Assembly: GCF_015767245.1 (NCBI RefSeq) | Contig: NZ_JADOTV010000001.1 | Location: forward strand, 827,814-891,813 | Reading direction: 5' to 3' | Source of the DNA: Aureivirga sp. CE67 | GTDB lineage: Bacteria > Bacteroidota > Bacteroidia > Flavobacteriales > Flavobacteriaceae | DNA length: 64,000 nucleotides | Part shown: one piece after another, positions 1 through 6,798 of the stretch | Position numbering within the stretch: position 1 is the first letter of the stretch | Layout: each line of letters opens with the position of its first letter | Position numbers and translations under genes: made by a program | Notes under the pieces: model-generated | Seen by the model: the letters and a program-made list of their open reading frames with translations, nothing else | The model's database searches: none | What the model was told of the DNA's origin: nothing

Positions 1-1012
1 AGCTGATAATGCTGGAGGAATTGCAGAAATGAGTGAACTCCCAAAAGAAGTAAGAGAACGTACAGATATTTTAGATGCTGTAGGAAATACAACTGCTGCA
101 ACAGGAAAAGGATTTGCAATTGCTTCTGCAGCTTTAACTGCCTTAGCACTTTTTGCTGCCTTTGTTACTTTTACAGAAATCGATGGAATTAATATCTTCC
201 GAGCGCCAGTGTTAGCTATGTTATTTATTGGAGGAATGGTTCCTGTTGTTTTTTCAGCTTTAGCAATGAATTCTGTTGGAGAAGCTGCAATGGAAATGGT
301 AAATGAAGTTCGTAGACAGTTTAAAGAAATCCCTGGGATTTTAGAAGGAAAAGGAAAGCCTGAATATGCAAAATGTGTAGCAATTTCTACAAAAGCTGCA
401 CTTAGAGAAATGATTCTTCCAGGAGTGATGACCTTTTTAATTCCAATTTTAGTTACTGTAATTCCTCTTTGGATTGGATATGAAAATAAAGAAGTAGCTG
501 AAATGCTTGGAGGTTATATGGCAGGAGTAACTGTTAGTGGTGTTGTTTGGGCAATTTTCCAGAATAACGCAGGTGGAGCTTGGGATAATGCTAAAAAATC
601 TTTCGAAGCTGGAGTGATGGTAAATGGAGAAATGACCTATAAAGGTTCGGATGCACACAAAGCCTCTGTTACAGGAGATACGGTTGGAGATCCTTTTAAA
701 GACACTTCTGGACCATCGATGAATATTTTGATTAAACTTACATGTCTTGTAGGATTAGTGATTGCTCCGATTTTAGGAGGACATGCAGTTTCTGATATTG
801 AAAATTCTGGTGAAAACAATTCTATAAATTATGCTCCATCCGGAAATGAAAAAGGAGAAAGTACAAGTGTTTCTATCGAAATTATTAATGGAGAAAAAAG
901 AGCCATTATTGAAAAAAGAATCATTTTAGAAAATGGTGAAGTGAAAAAAACAAAAGAAATATTGACAGGTGATGAAGTAGATGAATATTTAGATAATAAT
1001 TTTGACGATTAA
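1..1012 (+). CDS. hppA: Membrane-bound pyrophosphatase, C-terminal part (5' end outside window)
   Basis: This is the 3' part of an ion-pumping pyrophosphatase, which couples PPi hydrolysis to Na+ or H+ export. The reading frame is open to the left edge and reads [10 protein letters not shown] just before the first ATG, a conserved M-PPase motif, so the ATG at 29 is internal. [10 protein letters not shown] follows. Alanine at the position that is lysine in K+-independent enzymes, with glycine three residues on, is the signature of the K+-dependent class. Several hydrophobic helices follow up to about residue 250 of the visible part. The last ~70 residues form a hydrophilic, charged tail that is not part of the usual pump core. 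The ion-selectivity residues lie outside the window, so Na+ versus H+ cannot be decided. The gene converges on ilvE. Confidence 0.93.
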   Translation, partial: ADNAGGIAEMSELPKEVRERTDILDAVGNTTAATGKGFAIASAALTALALFAAFVTFTEIDGINIFRAPVLAMLFIGGMVPVVFSALAMNSVGEAAMEMVNEVRRQFKEIPGILEGKGKPEYAKCVAISTKAALREMILPGVMTFLIPILVTVIPLWIGYENKEVAEMLGGYMAGVTVSGVVWAIFQNNAGGAWDNAKKSFEAGVMVNGEMTYKGSDAHKASVTGDTVGDPFKDTSGPSMNILIKLTCLVGLVIAPILGGHAVSDIENSGENNSINYAPSGNEKGESTSVSIEIINGEKRAIIEKRIILENGEVKKTKEILTGDEVDEYLDNNFDD

Positions 1013-1040
1013 TATCTTTTAGTTTAAAAGTTTATTTAAA

Positions 1041-1206
1041 TGAACTCGTTTAAACTTTTTTTCCAAAACTAAGAGTTTTATCTGATGTTTATTAGTGATG
1101 AAGGGAAAAATTTTCAGCATAGCCTTAGCTACGGTTAAAATTTTTAACAAGTCAGTAATGAACATACTTGAAACGAATTTTGAGTTAAAAAGTTTAAATG
1201 AGTTCA
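1041..1206. repeat. 166-bp imperfect palindrome between convergent genes
   Basis: The outer arms 1041-1060 and 1187-1206 match at 19 of 20 positions as an inverted repeat. The inner parts continue to pair imperfectly, for example 1085-1110 against 1135-1165, around a centre with the motif AGCATAGCCTTAGCTACGG near 1116-1134. The whole unit could fold into one long hairpin in either strand. It lies between the converging hppA and ilvE genes and may be a dispersed intergenic repeat of the genome. An ORF on the minus strand here is only a by-product of the palindrome. Confidence 0.7.
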
Positions 1207-1211
1207 ATGTA

Positions 1212-1245
1212 AAAAGCCCATCTTCTTAATTGAAAATGGGCTTTT
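1212..1245. terminator. Bidirectional rho-independent terminator of hppA and ilvE
   Basis: A perfect 10-bp stem (1212-1221 with 1236-1245, GCCCAT core) encloses a 14-base loop. A-run and T-run flanks on both sides allow it to stop hppA on the plus strand and ilvE on the minus strand. Confidence 0.85.
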
Positions 1246-1267
1246 AAATATATGGAATAAAAAAATT

Positions 1268-2344
1268 CTATTTTTCTTGCACTTGATATCTCCAGTTGAA
1301 AATATCTTCTGCTTTGTTTTGTTGAATAGCAGTTAATTCTTGCTTAAACATAGAAGCATAAGAATCTACTAATTCTGGTAATTCGTAATCTTTTTCTTTA
1401 TAACCAAATCCTTTAATTGGATTGATTACTGCAGCAGTTCCTGTTCCGAACATTTCTAATAATTGTCCTTTCTCAGCAGCTTCTACGATTTCTTTAACAG
1501 CAACATTTCTTACCTCAACTTCAATACCTTTACTTTCTGCTAATTTGATGATACTTTTTCTTGTAATTCCATCTAAAATTCTGTCTCCAGTTGGCGCAGT
1601 TAAAAGCTTATCTCCTACTCTAAAGAAAATATTCATCGTTCCTGCTTCCTCTAAATACTCGTGGTTACAAGCATCCGTCCAAACAACTTGTTGATACCCT
1701 TTCTCCACAGCTAACTGTGTTGGGTAAAATTGTGATGCGTAGTTTCCTGCTGCTTTAGCATAACCTACACCTCCATTTGCAGATCTACTAAATTTTTCAG
1801 CGAATAAAACTCTTACTTCACCTGCATAATAAGATTGTGCTGGCGAACAAATAATCATAAATTTATATTCTAAAGATGGTGAAGCAGAAACTCCAGACTC
1901 AGTTGCAATTACAAATGGACGAATATAAAGAGAACTTCCTTCTTCTTTACGAATCCATTCTTTTTCTAAAGTCAAAAGTTTGTTTAATCCTTCAAAGAAA
2001 ACATCTTCCGGAAAAGCTGGCATTGATAACCTTTCCGCAGAAATATTAATACGTTTATGATTATCCGCTGGTCTGAATAACCAGATTTTATCTTCTACAT
2101 CTTTATAAGCTTTCATTCCTTCAAAAACAGCTTGCCCATAGTGAAAAACTTTAGCTGAAGGATCTAAAGTGATCGGAGCATAAGGTTTGATCTCTGCATT
2201 TTGCCATTTTCCATCTTTATATTCACATTCAAACATGTAGTCTGTAAATACTTGACCGAAAGCTAAATTTGAAAAGTCAACCTCTGAAATTTTTGATTTT
2301 GCTATTTTTTCAACGTGGATGTTGATAGGAGTATTCGTTGTCAT
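1268..2344 (-). CDS. ilvE: Branched-chain amino acid aminotransferase (class IV)
   Basis: This PLP enzyme performs the last step of Leu, Ile and Val synthesis and the first step of their breakdown, with 2-oxoglutarate/glutamate as partner. The 358-residue length fits the larger subgroup of branched-chain aminotransferases. Visible family marks are HYGQAVFEGMKAY (68-80), the PLP-binding lysine K197 in GYAKAAGNYA, the EEAGTMNIF segment (232-240) and the GTGTAAV phosphate-binding loop near the C-terminus. The start is an ATG preceded by an A/T-rich leader with a TAAATTTG -7 element. It is a single gene, divergent from the DUF4920 operon and closed by the shared terminator with hppA. Confidence 0.95.
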   Translation of the reverse strand: MTTNTPINIHVEKIAKSKISEVDFSNLAFGQVFTDYMFECEYKDGKWQNAEIKPYAPITLDPSAKVFHYGQAVFEGMKAYKDVEDKIWLFRPADNHKRINISAERLSMPAFPEDVFFEGLNKLLTLEKEWIRKEEGSSLYIRPFVIATESGVSASPSLEYKFMIICSPAQSYYAGEVRVLFAEKFSRSANGGVGYAKAAGNYASQFYPTQLAVEKGYQQVVWTDACNHEYLEEAGTMNIFFRVGDKLLTAPTGDRILDGITRKSIIKLAESKGIEVEVRNVAVKEIVEAAEKGQLLEMFGTGTAAVINPIKGFGYKEKDYELPELVDSYASMFKQELTAIQQNKAEDIFNWRYQVQEK

Positions 2345-2367
2345 AAAGTTGTGTTTATTTAGTTGTG

Positions 2368-2375
2368 CAAATTTA
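2368..2375 (-). promoter_or_regulatory. -7 element of the ilvE promoter
   Basis: Minus-strand TAAATTTG matches the Bacteroidota TAnnTTTG -7 consensus 24 bp upstream of the ilvE start. I see no convincing TTG at the expected -33 distance. Confidence 0.5.
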
Positions 2376-2443
2376 ACTAAATAATCACAATTTTTAGGAG
2401 AAATTAAACTTATATTCTTCTTTTAAGACAATCTTAAGATTTT

Positions 2444-2451
2444 TATCTTTG
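2444..2451 (+). promoter_or_regulatory. -7 element of the DUF4920-mnmD operon
   Basis: TATCTTTG matches the TAnnTTTG consensus and lies 28 bp upstream of the first ATG of the plus-strand operon. No clear -33 TTG is visible. Confidence 0.55.
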
Positions 2452-2479
2452 CAATATTTTTAATTTAAATTCACAAAAA

Positions 2480-2998
2480 ATGAAAAAAAGCATTTTATTC
2501 CTAAGCTCAATTTTACTTCTTGCAGCTTGTAACTCAAACAAGACAGAGAATAATAAAAATGAAACTGCTACTGAAAAAACTGAAAAAGCTCCTGAAAAAA
2601 TGGCTTTTTTTGGTGAAAAATTTGAGAAAGATGGTTCTATTTCAAAAACAGCAATGTTTGAAAGATATAACAATTTAAAACCAGGAGATACAATTGATGT
2701 AAAATTTAATTCAACTGTAAATTCTGTTTGTAAGAAAAAAGGATGTTGGACTAAAGTTGCTTTAGACGAAAATAACGAAGCAATGGTACGTTTCAAAGAT
2801 TACGGATTTTTCTTACCGATGAACTCTGAAAACAGCGATATTACAGTAAATGGAAAAGCATTTATCACAGAAATTTCTGTAAACGAATTAAAGCACTATG
2901 CTAAAGATGCTGGGAAATCTGAAGAAGAAATCGCTAAAATCACAGAGCCTAAAAGAACTTTAGCTTTTGAAGCTGACGGTGTAATTTTAACAAAATAA
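2480..2998 (+). CDS. DUF4920-family lipoprotein
   Basis: A 172-residue exported lipoprotein. The N-terminus is a short hydrophobic signal ending in a lipobox LLAAC, with C17 as the lipidation site. After a charged Asn/Glu/Lys linker (18-45) comes the DUF4920 domain, with the typical VNSVCKKKGCWTKV segment holding two cysteines, then MVRFKDYGFFLPM. The domain is OB-fold-like and of unknown function. Those two cysteines could bind metal or form a disulfide; that is inference. The stop codon overlaps the next ATG by one base (TAATG), so the two genes are translationally coupled. First gene of the operon leading to mnmD. Confidence 0.82.
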   Translation: MKKSILFLSSILLLAACNSNKTENNKNETATEKTEKAPEKMAFFGEKFEKDGSISKTAMFERYNNLKPGDTIDVKFNSTVNSVCKKKGCWTKVALDENNEAMVRFKDYGFFLPMNSENSDITVNGKAFITEISVNELKHYAKDAGKSEEEIAKITEPKRTLAFEADGVILTK

Positions 2999-3438
2999 TG
3001 AAGTACGTTCTTCAAATACTTTTAGTTTCTTTACTTTTTATTTCTTGTAAAGAAGAAGTAAAGAAAGAACCTATGTCTGAAGAGTCCTTGTCTGAATTTG
3101 AGATGTATCAACCTTCAGACATGGCTTTGTTGATGCGAAATATGTTGGATAAGCACAAGGTTCTAAAAGAAAAAATAGAAAAAGGTAAACTACCTACTGT
3201 TTTTCCTAAAGTTTATCAAAACATACATACTGCAACATTGACGGATCCATCGGATAAGGATGATGAATTTGACTCTTTTGCTAAATTATACATAGAAAAC
3301 GAGAAAAACCTTTATGAAAACTCTACAAAAGAGAATGTAAAGGAAAACTATAATGCAGCTGTACAATCTTGTATTGCTTGTCATCAAAGAAAATGTTCTG
3401 GGCCAATTCCTAGAATCAAAAAACTTTTAATAAAGTAG
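2998..3438 (+). CDS. Lipoprotein with a C-terminal CxxCH heme c motif
   Basis: A 146-residue lipoprotein (lipobox LLFISC, C17) that ends in a CIACH heme-binding motif at C125-C128-H129. A Met-rich stretch (DMALLMRNML, 41-50) precedes predicted helices. A small helical protein with the heme site close to the C-terminus recalls cytochrome c', in which the fifth heme ligand is this histidine. That comparison is mine and rests on layout, not on alignment. An extra cysteine follows in QRKCSG. It starts on the last base of the DUF4920 stop codon and is followed six bases later by mnmD, so all three are probably one transcript. Confidence 0.7.
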   Translation: MKYVLQILLVSLLFISCKEEVKKEPMSEESLSEFEMYQPSDMALLMRNMLDKHKVLKEKIEKGKLPTVFPKVYQNIHTATLTDPSDKDDEFDSFAKLYIENEKNLYENSTKENVKENYNAAVQSCIACHQRKCSGPIPRIKKLLIK

Positions 3439-3443
3439 ACATT

Positions 3444-4112
3444 TTGGAAAGAAAGATTATTAAAACAGGAGACGGTTCTACGACTATTCATATACCTGAG
3501 TGGAACGAACAGTATCATTCGAAGCATGGAGCAATTCAAGAAGCTTATCATGTTTTTATCAAACACGGATTTGAAATTTGTGATTTGGAAGAAATTTCGA
3601 TTTTAGAAATTGGTTTTGGTACTGGGTTAAATTGTTTCATAACGTATTTAGAAAGTTTAAAAAACAACAAAAAAATACAATATACAGGTGTAGAAGCCTA
3701 TCCTGTTGCAGAGTCTATTGTGAAGGAATTAAATTATCCTGAAATATTAGATTCTGAAAAATATTCTTCTGTTTTTGACAAAATGCACTCTATTTCTTGG
3801 AATGAAAAACACCAAATTTCAGATGCATTCGAGTTAGAAAAACAAGAAAAGAAATTTCAAGATATTTCTGATTCTAATGCATTTGATTTGATTTATTTTG
3901 ATGCTTTTGGTGCAAGAGTTCAACCAGAATTGTGGACAGAGCAAATTTTTGAAAGCATGTACAAAGCTCTTAAAGATGAAGGAATTTTAGTAACTTACTC
4001 AGCAAAAGGAAGTGTTCGTAGAGCAATGCAAGCTGTTGGGTTTTTAGTAGAAAAACTTCCTGGACCACCTGGTAAAAGAGAAATGTTAAGAGGAATTAAA
4101 AAAACTTTATAA
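3444..4112 (+). CDS. mnmD: MnmD-type tRNA (mnm5s2U34) methyltransferase
   Basis: This 222-residue SAM-dependent methyltransferase corresponds to the N-terminal domain of MnmC. It is expected to methylate 5-aminomethyl-2-thiouridine at the wobble position of tRNAs. The SAM-binding motif LEIGFGTGLN is at about 54-63, and DLIYFDAFGARVQPELW carries the catalytic region typical of the DUF752/MnmD family. The C-terminal FAD oxidase domain of enterobacterial MnmC is absent, as usual outside Gammaproteobacteria. The start is TTG at 3444; the next in-frame ATG lies past residue 100 and would delete the SAM site. Third gene of the operon. Confidence 0.87.
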   Translation: MERKIIKTGDGSTTIHIPEWNEQYHSKHGAIQEAYHVFIKHGFEICDLEEISILEIGFGTGLNCFITYLESLKNNKKIQYTGVEAYPVAESIVKELNYPEILDSEKYSSVFDKMHSISWNEKHQISDAFELEKQEKKFQDISDSNAFDLIYFDAFGARVQPELWTEQIFESMYKALKDEGILVTYSAKGSVRRAMQAVGFLVEKLPGPPGKREMLRGIKKTL

Positions 4113-4113
4113 A

Positions 4114-4248
4114 ATGAAATTTGGAAGAATGAACCAAAGAAAAAAGCCAAATAATAAAAAGTTAGTTCTTTTATTGGTGCTTTTGGCAATTATTATCTAT
4201 TTATTTTTAAACGCATATGGTTTAACAAAAGCATTTTTTGGAAAATAA
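4114..4248 (+). CDS. 44-residue single-pass membrane protein
   Basis: A short ORF begins one base after the mnmD stop. It encodes a basic N-terminus (about 17 residues rich in Lys, Arg and Asn) followed by one hydrophobic helix, LVLLLVLLAIIIYLFL, and a short polar tail. The positive-inside rule puts the N-terminus in the cytoplasm. It is followed directly by a good terminator, so it is the last gene of the operon. I do not recognise a named family. The tight spacing and clean topology argue for a real gene. Confidence 0.6.
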   Translation: MKFGRMNQRKKPNNKKLVLLLVLLAIIIYLFLNAYGLTKAFFGK

Positions 4249-4254
4249 ATTAGG

Positions 4255-4279
4255 AAGCACCTTATGGGTGCTTTTTTTA
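4255..4279 (+). terminator. Terminator of the DUF4920-mnmD operon
   Basis: A 7-bp stem AAGCACC/GGTGCTT with a 5-base loop is followed by a run of T residues, seven bases after the last stop codon of the operon. Confidence 0.85.
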
Positions 4280-4325
4280 TATAAAAAATTTCAAAAGGTT
4301 TTCGAAAGTGAAATGTGAGGAAATA

Positions 4326-4356
4326 AAAAAAGCTCCTCAAAATTGAGAAGCTTTTT
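4326..4356. terminator. Terminator downstream of tRNA-Asp
   Basis: An A-run/T-run flanked hairpin with AGCT and CTCAA/TTGAG pairing lies two bases past the 3' end of the tRNA-Asp on the minus strand. The symmetry would let it work in both directions. Confidence 0.7.
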
Positions 4357-4357
4357 G

Positions 4358-4431
4358 CGGTCTGGACGGGACTCGAACCCGCGACCCCCTGCGTGACAGG
4401 CAGGTATTCTAACCAGCTGAACTACCAGACC
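4358..4431 (-). tRNA. tRNA-Asp (anticodon GTC)
   Basis: The minus strand folds into a 74-nt cloverleaf. The acceptor stem is GGTCTGG/CCAGACC, with discriminator G. The D arm is followed by anticodon stem CCTGC/GCAGG with loop CTGTCAC, giving anticodon GTC, and a T arm with GGTTCGAGTCC. CCA is not encoded. A full -33/-7 promoter stands 18-47 bp upstream and a terminator follows at once, so it is a single-gene transcript. Confidence 0.96.
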
Positions 4432-4448
4432 GTTGCTTGATTGCGATG

Positions 4449-4478
4449 CAAATATACGAGCTTTTTCGGTACCTGCAA
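4449..4478 (-). promoter_or_regulatory. Promoter of tRNA-Asp
   Basis: On the minus strand TTG is followed by 19 bases and TATATTTG, the Bacteroidota housekeeping promoter. Both the core boxes and the AAAAAGCTCG of the spacer recur in the tRNA-Gln promoter near 59.4 kb. Confidence 0.85.
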
Positions 4479-4493
4479 GCTTTTTTTCAAAAA

Positions 4494-4535
4494 AAAACAG
4501 AGAAATATTTCAATTAAAAAATACCTCTCTGTTTT
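4494..4535 (-). terminator. Terminator of the rhodanese gene
   Basis: A perfect 10-bp inverted repeat AAAACAGAGA/TCTCTGTTTT (4494-4503 with 4526-4535) lies 20 bp after the rhodanese stop codon and ends in a T-run on the minus strand. Confidence 0.75.
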
Positions 4536-4555
4536 ACAACTATTTATCTTGAAAA

Positions 4556-4870
4556 TTATTTTTCAATATATTGATTTACGTTTTGCCAAGGACCTCCATT
4601 TATGATGTCTAATCCGTGTGCAGCTAAGAATTCTGTAGCTTGACCACTTCTTCCTCCACTTTTACACACTGCAATAATTGGTTTATTAATCGCTTTAATC
4701 TCCTCTACTTTTTGAGGAATCGTGTCTAAAACGATATTTGTAGAATTTGGAACATGTCCTTCTGCAAACTCACCAACTGTTCTTACATCAATTACAACAG
4801 CTCCTTTTTCTAAGTAAGATTTGATTTCTTCTCCGTTGTTATTATTTCCAAATAAATTAAAAAAACTCAT
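4556..4870 (-). CDS. Single-domain rhodanese-like protein
   Basis: A 104-residue protein made of one rhodanese domain with no signal peptide, so cytoplasmic. It has the early CH2A-like segment VVIDVRTVGEFAEGHVPNSTNI and the active-site loop CKSGGRSG with persulfide cysteine C69. Such proteins transfer or carry sulfane sulfur; the acceptor is unknown. It lies 14 bp downstream of the aromatic amino acid hydroxylase on the same strand and may be cotranscribed with it, without an obvious functional link. Confidence 0.88.
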   Translation of the reverse strand: MSFFNLFGNNNNGEEIKSYLEKGAVVIDVRTVGEFAEGHVPNSTNIVLDTIPQKVEEIKAINKPIIAVCKSGGRSGQATEFLAAHGLDIINGGPWQNVNQYIEK

Positions 4871-4884
4871 TTTCTTCTTTCTGT

Positions 4885-6648
4885 TTATGATACTAAAACA
4901 AGATCTTCTGAAATTAAACGAAGACCTTTTTTTATTAAATGATTATACGTTTCGTTGTTTTGTAATTCTTGTAAATGAGCAAATACTTTAGATTTTAACT
5001 CATTTTCAGAATCGTTTACTAATTCCATTATCTCTAATGGTAATAACCAATCTGATGGATATTCTTTCGTTAAGATTTCGAAAATAATATTTAATTTCTG
5101 AATATCAATATTTCCGTTTTCTCTGATATCTCTAACATCTTGATATAATTTATGAAGTTTTAAATCTTCTTTAGAGTATTCAATTTTTTGTGTTTTCGTT
5201 TCCGAAACACTTGCATAATCTTCAAAAGACTCTACACTTGCAGGACCTGCGAATGCAGAAACAACTTCTTTTCCTACTGCCATATCGTAAATTCCCCAAG
5301 CAGGATCAAATAAAACAGTATCTCCATGTGTAACCGTACAGTTTTTAAAAGAAATTAATAAGATTTTTCCTTTAATATCTCTAACTCCTGTAATCACCTC
5401 TCCAGTTACCACAATTCCACCTTCAAATTCCAAAGTAGTAGTTTCACCTTCACAGATTCCGTACACTTCTAAATCTCTTGGAGACATATCTTCAATAGCA
5501 AGATTGATTCCTTTTAATTTTCCTACTGGACTACCAAATCCTTCGGCATGGTAATCAATTCCATGACCAATTAATTCTTTATCTCTGCTAGCTAAAGCAG
5601 TTGGCCCTGTAGTTTGAATATAAATTGGATTATGATTTTCTCCTTCAATTACGTTTGTAAAAATACCTGAAACTTGAATTCCTGTACTTAATTCTACTGT
5701 TCCTAAATTTTTAGAATCAATTATTTTCTTTACTCCAGACAATCCACCTTTTCTTACAGCCATTGTATTTGCAAACTCTTCAAGAACTTTACTTAAATGT
5801 GCAAAATCTGGCGTTACGAATAATTGTGGTTGTGGTTTTGTAATATCAAAACTTACATCTGCAGCTTCTAAGGTATAAGGAAGTTTTTTCACTTCTTCTT
5901 TTAAACACCATTCACTTTCTCCGATTGAAGAAAGTAATCCCGCTCCATAAATTTTTGGATCATCCATACTTCCAATTAATCCATATTCTACAGTCCACCA
6001 GTGTAAATTACGAATTTGAGCCATTTCTGAAAGCTCTCCGATATCGTCTTGTAATCTTTCTACAACCTTTTGCGCAACATCAATTTCTTCTTGCGTTGAA
6101 TTAGGATTTTCTTTTAAAATAGAAAGTAAACGAATTGCCTCATAAATCTCATAATCTTTCCCTGATGAAATAGCTTTTGCTCCAATTTCTCCAAATCTTC
6201 TCAAATATTCAGAATATTCAGGATTTGCAATAATTGGTGCATGTCCAGCAGCTTCATGAATAATATCTGGTGCTGGTGTATATTCAATATGTTCTAAAGT
6301 TCGCATATCTGATGCGATTACTAAAACATTGTATGCTTGAAACTCCATAAAAGAATTTGGTGGAATAAATCCATCTACAGCAACTGCTGCCCAACCAATT
6401 TCTTTTAAAATACGGTTCATTCCTTCCATTTCTGGAATTCTTTCAATCGAAATTCCCGTTTGCTCTAAACCTTCTACATATGATGTATGTGCCACTTTAC
6501 TAAGATAATCCACATTTAATCGCATTACATATCTCCATACAGCGTGGTTTTGTGCTGTATAATCTTCGTAAGGTTGACGCATAATGAATTTATGCAAATG
6601 TTTCGGAAGTTTCTTTGTGACTTCATTAAGTATAAAAGGCGTACTCAT
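4885..6648 (-). CDS. phhA: Aromatic amino acid hydroxylase (phenylalanine 4-monooxygenase type) with long C-terminal extension
   Basis: This non-heme iron, pterin-dependent hydroxylase most likely turns phenylalanine into tyrosine. The catalytic domain covers about residues 25-300 and has the iron ligands H131 and H136 in HEAAGHAP and E221 in WWTVEYGL. I start it at the ATG at 6648 (587 residues); the longer frame begins at a TTG 33 bp upstream. The protein is about twice the length of the ~290-residue proteobacterial enzymes. The second half (about 310-587) is mostly beta-rich and then helical, without a motif I recognise. Similar long forms are known in Bacteroidota. The substrate could also be tryptophan, but phenylalanine is more likely. 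Confidence 0.87.
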   Translation of the reverse strand: MSTPFILNEVTKKLPKHLHKFIMRQPYEDYTAQNHAVWRYVMRLNVDYLSKVAHTSYVEGLEQTGISIERIPEMEGMNRILKEIGWAAVAVDGFIPPNSFMEFQAYNVLVIASDMRTLEHIEYTPAPDIIHEAAGHAPIIANPEYSEYLRRFGEIGAKAISSGKDYEIYEAIRLLSILKENPNSTQEEIDVAQKVVERLQDDIGELSEMAQIRNLHWWTVEYGLIGSMDDPKIYGAGLLSSIGESEWCLKEEVKKLPYTLEAADVSFDITKPQPQLFVTPDFAHLSKVLEEFANTMAVRKGGLSGVKKIIDSKNLGTVELSTGIQVSGIFTNVIEGENHNPIYIQTTGPTALASRDKELIGHGIDYHAEGFGSPVGKLKGINLAIEDMSPRDLEVYGICEGETTTLEFEGGIVVTGEVITGVRDIKGKILLISFKNCTVTHGDTVLFDPAWGIYDMAVGKEVVSAFAGPASVESFEDYASVSETKTQKIEYSKEDLKLHKLYQDVRDIRENGNIDIQKLNIIFEILTKEYPSDWLLPLEIMELVNDSENELKSKVFAHLQELQNNETYNHLIKKGLRLISEDLVLVS

Positions 6649-6754
6649 TTTTAATAAATTTTTGGTTGCTAAAATTAACAATTTCTAAACAATAAGTCAT
6701 GATAGATGTTATTTTTCACAAAAATCTAACAAAATTATATTGTCGCTAAATGAG

Positions 6755-6762
6755 TATCTTTG
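6755..6762 (+). promoter_or_regulatory. -7 element of gpmI
   Basis: TATCTTTG matches TAnnTTTG and lies 36 bp upstream of the chosen gpmI ATG. The TTG that opens the longer frame is inside this box, which argues against that start. Confidence 0.6.
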
Positions 6763-6798
6763 TATTTTCAAACTATTTTCAACACAACAATAGAAAAA

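Noticed and set aside
1019..1207. 62-residue minus-strand ORF between hppA and ilvE
   Set aside because: It lies entirely within the long palindrome. Its reading frame is a by-product of the inverted repeat and resembles no protein.
6760..6798. Longer N-terminus for gpmI
   Set aside because: The TTG start lies inside the TATCTTTG promoter box, and the added residues are not part of the family.
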